Origin: Listeria costaricensis
GTDB lineage: Bacteria > Bacillota > Bacilli > Lactobacillales > Listeriaceae
DNA length: 64,000 nucleotides
Direction of reading: 5' to 3'
NCBI RefSeq assembly: GCF_900183385.1
Contig: NZ_FXUT01000001.1
Coordinates: 434,001 to 498,000 of the forward strand
This document shows positions 24,778 to 34,866 of the stretch, one piece after another. The position numbers and the translations under genes were made by a program. How positions within the stretch are numbered: the stretch's first letter is position 1; each line of letters starts with the position of its first letter. The notes under the pieces were generated by a model. It saw only the letters and a list, made by a program, of their open reading frames with translations. It had not been told where the DNA came from and made no database searches.

Positions 24778-24792
24778 GTTGCCACTCCTTCA

Positions 24793-25026
24793 TCATTGAA
24801 TAAATAGTACGTATGTCCAGTATAGGCACTCTACAATCGACATGCCTATCGTCAGGAAGCTCATCCATTTTGTCGTACGGACATAGAGACGCAGCTGCTT
24901 TGTATGAATGTCCTTGACTGTATACAGCGCCATGATAGCTAATATAAAATGGAATAGCGGGATAAATACGGAAATAAAAGCCATTCCAAGGCCAGCAGTC
25001 GCACGTTTTCGTTCACTTTCGCGCAT
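24793..25026 (-). CDS. 77-residue membrane protein of unknown function
   Basis: Two or three hydrophobic segments (residues 13-36 and 53-76) after a charged start (MRESERKR). GGAAGGATC lies before the ATG. Probably cotranscribed with the Nudix gene. The layout recalls small DUF4190-like proteins, but I cannot assign it. Confidence 0.65.
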   Translation of the reverse strand: MRESERKRATAGLGMAFISVFIPLFHFILAIMALYTVKDIHTKQLRLYVRTTKWMSFLTIGMSIVECLYWTYVLFIQ

Positions 25027-25151
25027 GATGATCCTTCCTTTTCGTCGTATTCTCCCTTTTTCCCCTCACATGACCTGTGAACGGTTCTTTATTATAAACG
25101 CTTCACAAGACTCCCTCTTATTGTAACGAAAGACAGAATCGGATTCAATCT

Positions 25152-26438
25152 TCACCCTCTGTGACCAGCAACAATTTGAGCACGCTGAATGGCTGTCGCT
25201 GCTTCTGTATAGCTGACTGCTCGCATAATGGAACTCTTTCCAAAGCGATGGCGAATCTCGTCTACTGTCTGATCCAATCTTTGATGATTTAAAAGCTTGT
25301 GCCCGTTTTCAAAAAGGTTCATTTGCATAAATGTATCGGGACGGATTCCACCGATTGAAACGTTCACACTTCGAATGGCCTCCCCTTGATAGTAGCGATC
25401 AAATAAAAGCGAAAAGGCGTAAATCAGCTTGCTGGTTACATTGGTGGGCTCGCTGATTTTCATTCTTCTGGAAAAGCCGGTGGAAACTACATGTCGGCTG
25501 TTGCCTAATGAAAGATGGATGATATCTCCAATTGCCCGCTGTTCACGCAAACGACCAGCAACATCTTCCACCATTTCCAAAATAATCACCCGTACCTCTT
25601 CCTTTTCATGATAGTCTCGAAAAAGAATCTGATTCTTACTGTAGGATTTTTCAAGTGGTGGCGCCGTCTCGCCAATGCGCGTATAATCAATGCCGTTCGC
25701 ATGGTAGTAGAGCTGCTCACCAAGTATGCCAAATTCTTTTTTTAAAATATCTATATCTGCATGTGCCAGACTTTTAATCGAATAGTAGCCATGCTTCTCA
25801 AGTCGTAAAGCTGTACGCCTGCCGATTCCCCAAAAGTCGGTCAGCCGCTGGATTTGCCAGACTGTTTGCGGGACATGCTCGTAATCCCAATACGCAATAC
25901 CAGTTGGGCTCCTTTTAGCGGCATTATCCATGGCTAATTTGGCCAACAGTGGATTGTCACCAATCCCTATCGAGCAGTGCAACTGGTAGCGTTTCAGGAT
26001 TGTCCCCTTGATTGTTTGGGCGATTTCGATTGCGTCCCCCATCAAGGCGATACTTCCTGTGATGTCTAAAAAGGATTCGTCGATGGAATAAGGCTGAATG
26101 TAACGCGCTTCGGTGTACTGCTCAAATAATTCATTGATCCTTTTATTCATGCTTAAATATAATGACATATGCGGCTCGACAATTTTGACGCTGCCATCAC
26201 GAGGCACATCAAATAAACGATTGGCTGTTGAGATCCCATATGCTTCTTTAACAGCTGGACTGGCGGCAAGAATAACCCCTCCCGGCCTGTTCAAATCACT
26301 TACTACAACGAGTTTAGTGGTTAATGGGTCAAGGCCACGGAGGGCACACTCCACAGAAGCGAAAAAACTCTTGATGTCCACAGCGAGAACTGCTCGTTTT
26401 GGTAATTGCGCTAAATCAAACTTTAGCAACGGCATCAT
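25152..26438 (-). CDS. Y-family DNA polymerase, UvrX/YqjW (UmuC) type
   Basis: 428 residues. Catalytic acidic residues are in AVDIKSFFASVE (D21, E30) and YSIDESFLDI. The helix-hairpin-helix near 200 (DFWGIGRRTALRLEKHGYYSI) and a little-finger domain follow, with a clamp-binding-like QMNLFENG near the C-terminus. Length and motifs fit the UvrX/YqjW group rather than DinB. ATG at 26438 follows AGAGGAGG. A LexA box lies inside its promoter, so it should be induced by DNA damage for translesion synthesis. Confidence 0.9.
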   Translation of the reverse strand: MMPLLKFDLAQLPKRAVLAVDIKSFFASVECALRGLDPLTTKLVVVSDLNRPGGVILAASPAVKEAYGISTANRLFDVPRDGSVKIVEPHMSLYLSMNKRINELFEQYTEARYIQPYSIDESFLDITGSIALMGDAIEIAQTIKGTILKRYQLHCSIGIGDNPLLAKLAMDNAAKRSPTGIAYWDYEHVPQTVWQIQRLTDFWGIGRRTALRLEKHGYYSIKSLAHADIDILKKEFGILGEQLYYHANGIDYTRIGETAPPLEKSYSKNQILFRDYHEKEEVRVIILEMVEDVAGRLREQRAIGDIIHLSLGNSRHVVSTGFSRRMKISEPTNVTSKLIYAFSLLFDRYYQGEAIRSVNVSIGGIRPDTFMQMNLFENGHKLLNHQRLDQTVDEIRHRFGKSSIMRAVSYTEAATAIQRAQIVAGHRG

Positions 26439-26456
26439 AATCGCCTCCTCTTACCC

Positions 26457-26485
26457 ATTATACGAACATAAGTTCTCTTTTTCAA
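26457..26485 (-). promoter_or_regulatory. Promoter with LexA (SOS) box for the Y-family polymerase
   Basis: Minus strand TTGAAA (26485-26480), 17-nt spacer, TATAAT (26462-26457). The spacer contains CGAACATAAGTTCT on the plus strand (26463-26476), matching the Gram-positive LexA consensus CGAACN4GTTCG at all but the last base. Confidence 0.85.
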
Positions 26486-26612
26486 GTGTTTATTTTTGTT
26501 TCTTTTTTTGAAGAAAAGCGAGCTGCTCGTTTATATGGCTAAAAGGTATGAAAAAGCCCCTGAAAGAAGGAGAAATTCTCGTCCAGAGACTAAAAAATTA
26601 AATTTCATGTTT

Positions 26613-27608
26613 TCAATTATTTTCAAGAAAGCAAACCAGCTCCGCCTCATTCAGCAGGAAAGTTGTTGGCTCTCTTACATCACTTGTTTGAGCAGCTAGA
26701 AAAGGCCCGATTCTTTTAAAAGCGTGAATTTGCGAAAAAAACAACTTTTCTTGTTCGTCATAGATTGGAGGGTAGCCTTTAAAGCACAACTCTCCCTTTA
26801 CTTCCATTGCCAAAGGATCCAATAAAAAGTAACATTCGCCCATGTTTTGTATAATCGCTAAATCCTTCTTCAAATAAATGACTTCATAATCTGGAATGCA
26901 GGCATCGTCTTTATTTTCCTGAAACGACTGCTTGGCGATCAGCTCAAGCTCCGGATATGAAAATGCCGCAAAGGTTCGCTCATCATTTTCAAGTGTCAAT
27001 AGGTTTTGTCCATCTGGTGTAATGGCTGGCATGATATACGACTGGTTGGGGAATGCTTCTTTTGTATGAATAGTCCCGCATTCAAAACATAGCTCCAGTA
27101 CACAAATCCCATCCTGTCCCGCGCCAAGCTCCAGCATCATGGCTTCTGAATGTTGAATGTCCATCAGGCTGAGATAACTATCGTAGAGAACATCTTCTAT
27201 TTCTATGCAGGCGGAAATTTCACCATCCACACTATCAATCACAGCAATCCGCAACCATTCTTTCGATAATTTTGCCACGCCCCAAATGTGCTGACCGTCC
27301 TTTGAATAAAAAATCGTCTCAAAGTTTTCCTCCGTTTTCCAAATAAACGATCCTTGTAAATCGCAAACAGCTAGACCGCCTGCGCTTAATAATGTGGCTA
27401 CCTGATTTTTATTTGGGTGAAAAGAAATTGCCCTGCTATCCAAACGAGATTCTAAATGAAGGACGCCCGTTTTATGCAATTCTAGTGCAGGACCGATCTG
27501 TTAAAGTTCCCGTACTTTGTTATATAGAAAGGTTTTACTGGTGGAATTGTTTCTAGAGATATACTGATAGTCGACCAGATATGCTTTTTGAATGTTTAAT
27601 TGGATCAT
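26613..27608 (-). pseudogene. Beta-propeller-like protein gene interrupted by an in-frame ochre codon
   Basis: From ATG at 27608 (TAGGAG ten nt upstream) a frame runs for 35 codons (MIQLNIQKAYLVDYQ...), meets TAA at 27503-27501, and continues in the same frame for 295 more codons to 26613. The part after the stop would otherwise need a TTG start at 27479 with no ribosome binding site. Its content (AISFHPNKNQVATLLSAGGLAV, YSKDGQHIWGVA, AITPDGQNLLTLE) looks like blades of a WD40/YVTN-type propeller. So one nonsense change seems to have split a 331-codon gene. Function unknown; a sequencing error or a true separate small ORF are the alternatives. Confidence 0.65.
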
Positions 27609-27796
27609 GTTTGAACAGCTCCTATGGGTAATTCATTAGTATTTTGTCCATCCAGAATGTTTAACTCAGCACCTCTACTTCACTGGATGGATTGATACTT
27701 TATTTTCATCCTTTCAAAAAAGGCTCTTCCTCCTCTATTTACCGCTCGACAATTCCATGTGCAAATACTAGATTAAAGGTAGAAGGTGGTGGCCGT

Positions 27797-27958
27797 ATGC
27801 TAATGAAAAGGAAGTTCATTTTTGGAATTTGTTATCTGCTAGTTGTGCTTATTTTAAATTTTATTTTTGATCTAGGCGCTTTCATCAATATGCTATTCTT
27901 CATTTTCTTTATATGTATCATTTTTCTTTTTGCCTTAAGAAAGACGATCACCAAATAA
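27797..27958 (+). CDS. 53-residue hydrophobic micro-protein
   Basis: ATG at 27797 after AGAAGGTGGTGG. Short basic start (MLMKRK), then almost continuous hydrophobic sequence from residue 7 to 46 with one aspartate near residue 28, i.e. two membrane helices in a hairpin, and a basic end (RKTITK). Longer forms of this frame start upstream without a ribosome binding site. Function unknown. Confidence 0.55.
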   Translation: MLMKRKFIFGICYLLVVLILNFIFDLGAFINMLFFIFFICIIFLFALRKTITK

Positions 27959-28029
27959 ATACATGGCTGAAATTTATAGTCTATTCTGAAGCAAGTGTGT
28001 AATTTTCTTTCTGATTTTTTGATACAAAA

Positions 28030-28060
28030 AAATACCAAGGCTATTAAAATCCTTGGTATC
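28030..28060 (-). terminator. Terminator after tRNA-Arg
   Basis: ATACCAAGG (28032-28040) pairs with CCTTGGTAT (28051-28059); on the minus strand it is followed by seven T. Confidence 0.85.
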
Positions 28061-28076
28061 TCTTGGTTTTCACTAA

Positions 28077-28150
<74 letters not shown>

Positions 28151-28180
28151 AGGTAGGCTTGTTTTTCACAGCCAAGTACC

Positions 28181-28209
28181 ATTTTATGTTTATTTACGCG
28201 TTTTGTCAA
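28181..28209 (-). promoter_or_regulatory. Promoter of tRNA-Arg
   Basis: Minus strand TTGACA (28209-28204), exact 17-nt spacer, TAAAAT (28186-28181). Confidence 0.85.
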
Positions 28210-28242
28210 TGCTTTTCTGAAAACAATTGGCAATTTTATCCA

Positions 28243-28764
28243 TCAGGCTTTTATAAGCGGGAAGGTTTGGGTTAAATCTGTCAATTCCTCGTCGTTGTCA
28301 TCCATAAAGCGCACACGAACGCCCTCCTGAACGGTTTCGATCAACGCATATGTTTTGATGCGGATTCGGCCGCGAGGAAGTGAGATGCTGCCTGGATTCA
28401 AAATGACTGTATCGTCAATCATATCAGCGCCCAATTCGTGGGAGTGCCCGAAAAAGGCAAAATCAGCGCCCAATTCCCGCGCCCGGTAACGCAAATTCAT
28501 CAGCGTCATCTTGATGTTGTATAAATGACCATGGGTGACAAAAATCCGATACCCTGCTACATCTAAGACTAAATCATTCGGAAAGTCAGAGCCAAAGTCG
28601 CAGTTTCCTCTAACAGTCTGGAAACCTACCATTGCCGGATCATCTTTTTCAAGCTCAGAATCGCCGCAGTGGATCATCGCATCTACTTTTCCTTCATATT
28701 TTTCCTTTAAATGAAGCAAACAGTCACTTTCATGATGGCTGTCGCTAACTACTAATAATTTCAT
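28243..28764 (-). CDS. YfcE/YsnB-family metallophosphoesterase
   Basis: 173 residues. Metal-binding motifs of the calcineurin-like fold in order: VSDSHHE (near 6), IHCGDSE (near 36), RGNCD (near 55), VTHGH (near 77) and FGHSHELG (near 102). ATG at 28764 gives the usual start MKLLVVSDSHHE; the frame also extends to a GTG at 28809 overlapping the rdgB stop. Last gene of the racE-rph-rdgB-yfcE operon. Probable phosphodiesterase; substrate in vivo unknown. Confidence 0.9.
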   Translation of the reverse strand: MKLLVVSDSHHESDCLLHLKEKYEGKVDAMIHCGDSELEKDDPAMVGFQTVRGNCDFGSDFPNDLVLDVAGYRIFVTHGHLYNIKMTLMNLRYRARELGADFAFFGHSHELGADMIDDTVILNPGSISLPRGRIRIKTYALIETVQEGVRVRFMDDNDEELTDLTQTFPLIKA

Positions 28765-28805
28765 TGATAAGTCGTCCTCCCCATGTGCTACTGAGATATA
28801 TTCTC

Positions 28806-29417
28806 TCACTTTTCCCCAATTTTTGCCAGTAGTTTTTCGATATTTTTTGCTAACTCTTTTAGTGCATTCGCCCGGTGGCTGATTTTATTCTTTTCTTCTG
28901 GTGAAAGATTCGCCATCGTTGTGCCGTATTCTGGCAAATAAAAGAGCGGGTCATAACCAAAACCGTTACTGCCGGACGGGGCTGCTGCAATCACGCCCTT
29001 CACTTCCCCTGTATAAAAATCGGTTTGCCCGGTTGGACTGCTGACAGCAAGCGTACAGTGGAACTTCGCCGTGCGTTCCTTTTCTGCAACATTTTGCAGG
29101 TCATTTAAGAGCTTTTCATTATTTTTAGCATCATTATGCGCCTCACCTGCATAACGGGCTGAATAGATGCCTGGTGCGCCATCAAGTGCATCCACCATCA
29201 AGCCGGAATCATCTGCAATGACGACTTCCCCGATTTGTTTGGCAACAGTTTCTGCTTTTAAAGCAGCGTTTTCGGCAAAAGTCGTGCCGGTTTCTTCAAT
29301 TTCGCCAATTTCAGGAAAATCAGCTAGCGTTTTGATGGCCACGCCATATGGTGCCAGCATTTCTTCAAATTCTTTTGCTTTGCCGGGATTGGCTGTTGCA
29401 ATGACTAATTGTTTCAT
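28806..29417 (-). CDS. rdgB: XTP/dITP diphosphatase (RdgB/HAM1)
   Basis: Removes deaminated purine nucleotides (ITP, XTP) from the pool. 203 residues; IATANPGKAKEFEEML at the start, GTTFAENAALKA, VIADDSGLMVDALDGAPGIYSARY and the C-terminal SHRANALKEL are diagnostic. ATG at 29417 lies 1 nt past the rph stop, with AAAGGGG upstream; a start at 29456 inside rph is unlikely. Confidence 0.96.
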   Translation of the reverse strand: MKQLVIATANPGKAKEFEEMLAPYGVAIKTLADFPEIGEIEETGTTFAENAALKAETVAKQIGEVVIADDSGLMVDALDGAPGIYSARYAGEAHNDAKNNEKLLNDLQNVAEKERTAKFHCTLAVSSPTGQTDFYTGEVKGVIAAAPSGSNGFGYDPLFYLPEYGTTMANLSPEEKNKISHRANALKELAKNIEKLLAKIGEK

Positions 29418-29418
29418 T

Positions 29419-30168
29419 TTATTTCGCCCCTTTGATTGCTTCAGTGATTGCTTCACCGATTATTTCTTCTTGTATGGCAGTCAGCTGACGGATGCCGATT
29501 CGACCAAGGCGCAGCAGTTCTGTCAATTCATCATCGGAAAAAGTCGCCTCTTCCCCGGTTCCTTGTAGCTCGACAAATTGGCCGCTGCCAGTCATGATAA
29601 TATTCATATCGACATTTGCAGCACTGTCTTCTACATAGTTTAAATCCAAGACTGCCTGTCCGTCTTCTAAAAGGCCAACACTTGTGGCTGCTAAAAAGTC
29701 ACGGATTGGGAATTTTTTGAAAGGATCTTTTTCGTGGAGTTTCCAAATGGCCAGTGCCATCGCGACAAATGCCCCTGTAATCGAAGCCGTACGCGTTCCG
29801 CCATCTGCTTGGATCACGTCACAGTCAAGCCAAATAGTCCGCTCGCCAAGCGCATCTAAATCAACGACCGCACGCAGGGCACGACCAATCAGACGCTGTA
29901 TTTCCATTGTCCGGCCGGTTACTTTTCCTTTTGAAGATTCTCGGATGTTCCGGCTTTCAGTCGCACGCGGCAGCATGGCATACTCTGCTGAAATCCAGCC
30001 TTTTCCTTGTCCACGCATAAATGGCGGGACTTTTTCCTCTACGGTGGCAGCACAGATGACTTTGGTATTTCCAGTTGCAATCAGGACTGAGCCTTCGGGA
30101 TGCAGTAAATAGTCTTTATCGATTGTAATCTCACGGAGCTGTTCTTCTTTTCGTCCATCAAATCTCAT
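29419..30168 (-). CDS. rph: Ribonuclease PH
   Basis: Phosphorolytic 3'-5' exonuclease that trims tRNA ends. 249 residues; [13 protein letters not shown] start, [13 protein letters not shown], the phosphate-site RGRTM-like [15 protein letters not shown] and [17 protein letters not shown]. Its ATG overlaps the racE stop by one base, so racE-rph-rdgB is a tight operon, as in B. subtilis and Listeria. Confidence 0.97.
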   Translation of the reverse strand: MRFDGRKEEQLREITIDKDYLLHPEGSVLIATGNTKVICAATVEEKVPPFMRGQGKGWISAEYAMLPRATESRNIRESSKGKVTGRTMEIQRLIGRALRAVVDLDALGERTIWLDCDVIQADGGTRTASITGAFVAMALAIWKLHEKDPFKKFPIRDFLAATSVGLLEDGQAVLDLNYVEDSAANVDMNIIMTGSGQFVELQGTGEEATFSDDELTELLRLGRIGIRQLTAIQEEIIGEAITEAIKGAK

Positions 30169-30974
30169 TATTTTCCCTCTCCTAATTCAATATGTTCGAT
30201 TTCCATTTCTGGCATCGACAGCCAGTCTGCAGCAATACTACGGAAAATCGGTACGGAACCAGTTGTGAAAAAGCGGTGCTGAACGGACTCTTCTGTAGCA
30301 TCTAGCAGATTATGATAATCAAGCAGCGCACTGACCTCACTGGCCGTTTCCTCACCGGAATTAATAACGGCCACGCCTTCGCCCATAAAGTTTTCAATTA
30401 GTGGTTTTAAAAGCGGATAGTGGGTGCAGCCGAGGATTAACGTGTCGATCTTCGTACTTTTAAGCGGCAGCAGTGATTCTGCGACTACTTTTTTGGCAAT
30501 TGCACTTTTATATTCGCCGGACTCTACGATTGAAACAAATTTGGGGCAGGCTAAGGAATCCACTTCCACATGTCGATTGAGTGTTTTTAGCGCGGCGGGA
30601 TACGCCATACTTTGCACCGTACCGATCGTACCGAGAATACCAATTTTATTGTTACGGGATGCTTTCAGTGCGGCACGAGAACCTGGCTGAATAACCCCAA
30701 TAACCGGAATATCCAGTTTCGCACGAATGTCTTTTAGCGCGGCGGCTGTTGCTGTATTGCAGGCAATAACCAGCATTTTAATATTACGTTCCACAAGAAA
30801 ATTGGTCATTTCCCAAGTAAATTTATGCACTTCTTCTCTATCACGCGGACCATAGGGGCAGCGTGCAGTATCTCCTAAATAATAAATCTGTTCGTGAGGC
30901 AGTTGCTTGAGTACTTCCTTAACGACGGTCAAACCACCCACGCCAGAATCAATAAATCCGATTGCTCGTTTCAC
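30168..30974 (-). CDS. racE: Glutamate racemase
   Basis: Supplies D-glutamate for peptidoglycan. 268 residues; [13 protein letters not shown] at the start, catalytic cysteines in [11 protein letters not shown] and [10 protein letters not shown], and [13 protein letters not shown]. First gene of the four-gene unit. GAGGCGAGAACG precedes ATG. Confidence 0.96.
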   Translation of the reverse strand: MKRAIGFIDSGVGGLTVVKEVLKQLPHEQIYYLGDTARCPYGPRDREEVHKFTWEMTNFLVERNIKMLVIACNTATAAALKDIRAKLDIPVIGVIQPGSRAALKASRNNKIGILGTIGTVQSMAYPAALKTLNRHVEVDSLACPKFVSIVESGEYKSAIAKKVVAESLLPLKSTKIDTLILGCTHYPLLKPLIENFMGEGVAVINSGEETASEVSALLDYHNLLDATEESVQHRFFTTGSVPIFRSIAADWLSMPEMEIEHIELGEGK

Positions 30975-31125
30975 GTTCTCGCCTCATTTTCTTAAGATAA
31001 GCCTTTTTAAACTATACGTTTCCATTTTCTTATTTTTTGCGGGATTTAGCAAGTATTTTTTGTCATTTCCCGTTTTCCTCTAAAATCAAGGAAGATTCTG
31101 CTTTTATTTTACAGGGAAAACTGGT

Positions 31126-31131
31126 TATAAT
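31126..31131 (+). promoter_or_regulatory. -10 box of the YslB-like gene
   Basis: TATAAT 27 nt before the ATG; the -35 (TTTATT, 17 nt upstream) is weak. AGAAAGGAAAG lies between as ribosome binding site. Confidence 0.5.
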
Positions 31132-31157
31132 AGAGAAAGGAAAGTGGGGTTACATAG

Positions 31158-31637
31158 ATGACTGAACCAAACCAAGAACAAGAAGAAACAAAGCCTGTAG
31201 TGGAGGCAAATTCGGCTTCTTTTAGTAGTTTCGGCTACGGACTTTTACGTGATTATCTGCTGCCGGAAATACTCGGCGATGAGACACCACATATTTTATA
31301 CTGGGCGGGCAAAGATTTGGCCAGAAAATTCCCGCTTGATACCTATCAAGCCATCGAACAATTCTTTATCCAAGCTTCCTTTGGCGAACTTTCGACGGTG
31401 AAAGAAAAGAAAGATGAGCTGAGACTGCTTCTTTCGGGTGAAGAAGTTGCACGTCGTTTTGATGCTCAAGAAACACCTAGTTTCAAGCTTGAAGCGGGCT
31501 TTTTGGCGGAGCAGCTGCAAAATCAGCGCCGACTTTATACGGAAGCCTATGATGAGATTAATCAACGTAAAAAAGAAGCCACTTTGATTATCAAATGGGA
31601 TCGAAAAGAATCGATCGACAATGAGGATAGTTACTAA
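31158..31637 (+). CDS. YslB-like protein, DUF2507
   Basis: 159 residues. Core FGYGLLRDYLLPEILGDETPHILYWAGKDLARKFPL is typical of the DUF2507/YslB group (V4R-like fold), which in bacilli lies beside the racE or uvrC region. The C-terminal 50 residues are charged and helical. It alone in this stretch reads on the plus strand, between racE and lysC. Function unknown. Confidence 0.85.
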   Translation: MTEPNQEQEETKPVVEANSASFSSFGYGLLRDYLLPEILGDETPHILYWAGKDLARKFPLDTYQAIEQFFIQASFGELSTVKEKKDELRLLLSGEEVARRFDAQETPSFKLEAGFLAEQLQNQRRLYTEAYDEINQRKKEATLIIKWDRKESIDNEDSY

Positions 31638-31695
31638 AAAACAGCGTCTCTTGCGAAAACCAGACTAACTGGGAGTCCGCAAGAGACGCTGTTTT
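31637..31695. terminator. Bidirectional terminator between the YslB-like gene and lysC
   Basis: AAAACAGCGTCTCTTGCG (from 31637) pairs along its whole length with CGCAAGAGACGCTGTTTT (to 31695) around a 22-nt loop; both strands end in T-runs. Confidence 0.9.
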
Positions 31696-32908
31696 ATTTT
31701 TCTAATTCAAAGGTATCATGCAGGATTTGTGCCGCCTCGACCATTTTGCGGTCAGGTACAACGGTCGACACTTTAATTTCCGACGTGCTGATCATCTTGA
31801 TTGGAATATTCTGCTCGGTCAGTGCTTCAAACATGCGTGCGGCAACACCCGGGTTGGAAACCATTCCTGAACCGACAATCGACACTTTCGCAAGTTGCTG
31901 TTCAGATTCCAGCTTACTAAAGCCGGTTTCTTCTTTGCTTGCTTCAAGAACAGCCAATGTTTCAAGCAGGTCGCCCGTTTTAATGGTGAATGACAGATTG
32001 CCGTGGCCTAGTCCTGTGATGCCTTGAATGATAATATCGACATCAATATTTTTTTCAGCAAGTGCTGTGAAAACTTTGGCCATGCGCATATCTTCTTTTT
32101 TCTCCCAATGAATTGTTACGCGGGTCATTTGATCTTCAAAAGCGATTCCTCGCACTACTTTTGTATTCTCCACCGTCATTTCCTCCTCAATCATGGTTCC
32201 AATTTCCGTGCCGTGGCTTTCGCGGACTTCCAGCGGGATGCGGAAGTTTTTCGCATATTCAACGGAGCGCGGATGAAGAACACCTGCGCCTAAATGAGCC
32301 AGCTCCAGCATTTCATCATAGGTGAGCTGGGTCAACTTGACGGCTTGCGGTACATAACGCGGGTCTGTTGTATAAACGCCGTCAACATCGGTGCAGATGG
32401 AACACTTGGTGGCATTCAGTGCCGCTGCAAGGGCTACGGCTGTTGTATCACTTCCGCCACGTCCAAGTGTTGTAATCTCGCCTTCCCCTGTGATTCCCTG
32501 AAAGCCTGCCACAATGACAATTTCGTCTTTTTCAAGATGATTTTTGATTCGGTCCGTGTCAATGTCCATAATGCGCGCATTGCTGTGCACCGCTTCTGTC
32601 TCAATGCCCGCCTGCCAACCGGTGAATGATGTGGCTGGTACGCCTTGTGCTTTCAGTGCCATGGCTAGAAGAGAAATCGTCACTTGCTCGCCGGTCGACA
32701 GCAGCATGTCCATTTCGCGCTTATCAGGCTGGTCTGTGATTTCGCTGGCCATTTGGACGAGTTTATCCGTTGATTTGCCCATTGCTGAGACAACAACAAT
32801 GACATGATTGCCGGCCGCCTGCTCGCGAATCGCCTGTTCGGCCGTTTTTTGGATTTTTTGGATGGTACTGACGGAGGTGCCGCCAAATTTAAGAACAACT
32901 AGCCCCAT
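31694..32908 (-). CDS. lysC: Aspartokinase with ACT domains
   Basis: First step of the aspartate pathway (diaminopimelate, lysine, threonine, methionine). 404 residues; KFGGTSV at residues 7-13, TLGRGGSDTTAVALAAAL, ELAHLGAGVLHPRSVE and two C-terminal ACT domains (from about 265) that bind the feedback effector. ATG follows uvrC by 2 nt, so it depends on the uvrC transcript; no lysine riboswitch is visible. GGGAGG and AAGGAA precede the ATG. Confidence 0.95.
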   Translation of the reverse strand: MGLVVLKFGGTSVSTIQKIQKTAEQAIREQAAGNHVIVVVSAMGKSTDKLVQMASEITDQPDKREMDMLLSTGEQVTISLLAMALKAQGVPATSFTGWQAGIETEAVHSNARIMDIDTDRIKNHLEKDEIVIVAGFQGITGEGEITTLGRGGSDTTAVALAAALNATKCSICTDVDGVYTTDPRYVPQAVKLTQLTYDEMLELAHLGAGVLHPRSVEYAKNFRIPLEVRESHGTEIGTMIEEEMTVENTKVVRGIAFEDQMTRVTIHWEKKEDMRMAKVFTALAEKNIDVDIIIQGITGLGHGNLSFTIKTGDLLETLAVLEASKEETGFSKLESEQQLAKVSIVGSGMVSNPGVAARMFEALTEQNIPIKMISTSEIKVSTVVPDRKMVEAAQILHDTFELEK

Positions 32909-32910
32909 TT

Positions 32911-34725
32911 TTATTCCTTGCCTCCCTGTTCCTTGTCTTTCTTTTCTATTTCCTGCACTTTTTGGTAAACTGCTTCGGCCACATTTTGCGGGATGCCGCT
33001 ATTTTTCAGCTCATCGATACTTGCGGCCTTGATTTTTTTCATCGAGCCAAAATGCTGCAGAATTTTTTTCTTGCGGCCTGGCCCAACGCCGGGAATATCA
33101 TCCAGAATCGACTGGAAGCCGGTCTTGCTGCGCAGCTGACGGTGAAAAGTGATGGCAAAACGGTGAACCTCATCTTGAATCCGCTGCAGCAGGTAAAATT
33201 CCTGGCTATTCCGTTCGAGTGGAACAATTTCGAGCGGGTCCCCGAATAGAAGCTGACTGGTTCGGTGTTTATCGTCCTTGGCGAGTCCTGCTACGGGGAT
33301 ATCAAGACCTAGCTCATTGATCAGCACGTCTTTGGCACTGTCGATCTGGCCTTTCCCACCGTCAATCAAAATCAGATCCGGCAGTGGCAGATTCTCTTTT
33401 AGGACACGCCAGTAGCGGCGGCGTACAACCTCGCGCATGGTGGCATAATCATCTGGTCCATCAACGGTTTTGATTTTATATTTGCGATAATCGTTTTTGC
33501 TCGGCTTGCCGTCTAAAAAGGTGACCATGGCCGATACGGGATCCGTGCCGTAAATGTTCGAGTTATCAAATGCTTCAATGCGCGTCGGTGTCGGGATGCC
33601 CATTTGTTCGCCCAATTTTTCAACGGCTCCGACTGTTCGTTCTTCGTTTCGCTCGAGCAGCATGAATTTTTCATTCAGGGCGATCTTGGCGTTTTTATAG
33701 GCCAGCTTGACGAGGTCCTTTTTATTGCCGCGCTTTGGCACGATGATCTTGGTTTCGGGAAGCAGCGCAGAAATCGCCTCCTCGTCAACATCATCTGGCA
33801 GAAAAATCTCTTTTGGCGCGATATGGTTTGCTTTTTGGTAAAATTGGCCGATAAAAGTCAAAAAGTCTTCTTCGGCATCATTATAAAATGGAAATTGCGA
33901 GACGTCCCGCTCGATGAGTTTGCCTTGACGGATAAAGAAAACCTGGACGCACATCCAGCCTTTGTCGATGGCGTAACCAAAAACGTCGCGGTCGATAAAA
34001 TCATTCATGGACATCTTTTGTTTTTCCATGGTGGTTTCGATGGCTGTAATTTGGTCGCGAAATTCGGCTGCTTTTTCAAATTCCATCGCTTCGGCTGCTT
34101 GCGCCATTTTTTTCGTCAGGTCCTGTTTGACATTTTTATAACCGCCATTCAGGAATTGTACGATTTCATCTGACATTTTACGGTAAACTTCTTGGTCTAC
34201 TTCAAAAACACAGGGTGCCAAGCATTGCCCGAGATGATAATACAGACAGACCTTGTTGGGTAAAGTGGTACATTTTCGCAGTGGATAAAGGCGGTCCAAG
34301 ATTTTCTTGACTTCATTCGCCGCGTAGACATTCGGATATGGGCCGAAGTACTTGCCTTTATCTTTTTTGACCTGCCGAGTAATGATCAGGCGCGGGTGAC
34401 GCTCATTCGTGATTTTGATGAACGGATAGGTTTTGTCGTCTTTCAGGCGAATGTTAAAGCGCGGATCGTGTTTTTTGATGAGATTGATTTCAAGCAGGAG
34501 TGCTTCGACATCAGAGGAAGTCACGATATATTCAAAATCGACAATTTCCTGCACAAGGCGCGCTGTTTTAGTATCGTGACTGCCGGTAAAATAAGACCGG
34601 ACGCGATTTTTAAGTACTTTTGCCTTGCCGACATAGATGATTGTCCCTTGTTTATCTTTCATCAGGTAACAACCCGGTTGATCTGGCAGTAAGGCTAATT
34701 TATTTTGAAGATGGCTGGACACCAC
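32911..34725 (-). CDS. uvrC: Excinuclease ABC subunit C
   Basis: Makes both incisions in nucleotide excision repair. 604 residues, full length. GIY-YIG domain ([29 protein letters not shown], residues 19-47), UVR motif ([20 protein letters not shown] near 200), the RNase H-like C-terminal nuclease ([10 protein letters not shown]) and a terminal HhH ([18 protein letters not shown]). The frame opens with two GTG codons (34725 and 34722); GGAG lies 11-14 nt upstream. Followed directly by lysC. Confidence 0.96.
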   Translation of the reverse strand: MVSSHLQNKLALLPDQPGCYLMKDKQGTIIYVGKAKVLKNRVRSYFTGSHDTKTARLVQEIVDFEYIVTSSDVEALLLEINLIKKHDPRFNIRLKDDKTYPFIKITNERHPRLIITRQVKKDKGKYFGPYPNVYAANEVKKILDRLYPLRKCTTLPNKVCLYYHLGQCLAPCVFEVDQEVYRKMSDEIVQFLNGGYKNVKQDLTKKMAQAAEAMEFEKAAEFRDQITAIETTMEKQKMSMNDFIDRDVFGYAIDKGWMCVQVFFIRQGKLIERDVSQFPFYNDAEEDFLTFIGQFYQKANHIAPKEIFLPDDVDEEAISALLPETKIIVPKRGNKKDLVKLAYKNAKIALNEKFMLLERNEERTVGAVEKLGEQMGIPTPTRIEAFDNSNIYGTDPVSAMVTFLDGKPSKNDYRKYKIKTVDGPDDYATMREVVRRRYWRVLKENLPLPDLILIDGGKGQIDSAKDVLINELGLDIPVAGLAKDDKHRTSQLLFGDPLEIVPLERNSQEFYLLQRIQDEVHRFAITFHRQLRSKTGFQSILDDIPGVGPGRKKKILQHFGSMKKIKAASIDELKNSGIPQNVAEAVYQKVQEIEKKDKEQGGKE

Positions 34726-34805
34726 TTAATCATCAACTCCATTAATCGGAAACTTATGTTCGTTTTTTTATTGAAAGAAAAGACACGTTCTTTGCAGGCC
34801 GTGCC

Positions 34806-34840
34806 GGTAAAAAAAGAACATCACTTCTCAAGCGATGTCC
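34806..34840 (-). terminator. Terminator after trxA
   Basis: GAACATCAC (34816-34824) pairs with GCGATGTCC (34832-34840), allowing mismatches; on the minus strand a run of seven T follows. Confidence 0.75.
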
Positions 34841-34866
34841 TCATTTTATCATATTTTATACAGGGT

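Noticed and set aside
31000-31157. Lysine riboswitch for lysC
   Set aside because: lysC is on the other strand and starts 2 nt after uvrC; no conserved lysine-riboswitch sequence is visible near either gene.
33604-34173. 189-codon plus-strand frame opposite uvrC
   Set aside because: Antisense shadow of uvrC; Phe-rich composition typical of reverse-strand translation of charged residues, no start signal.
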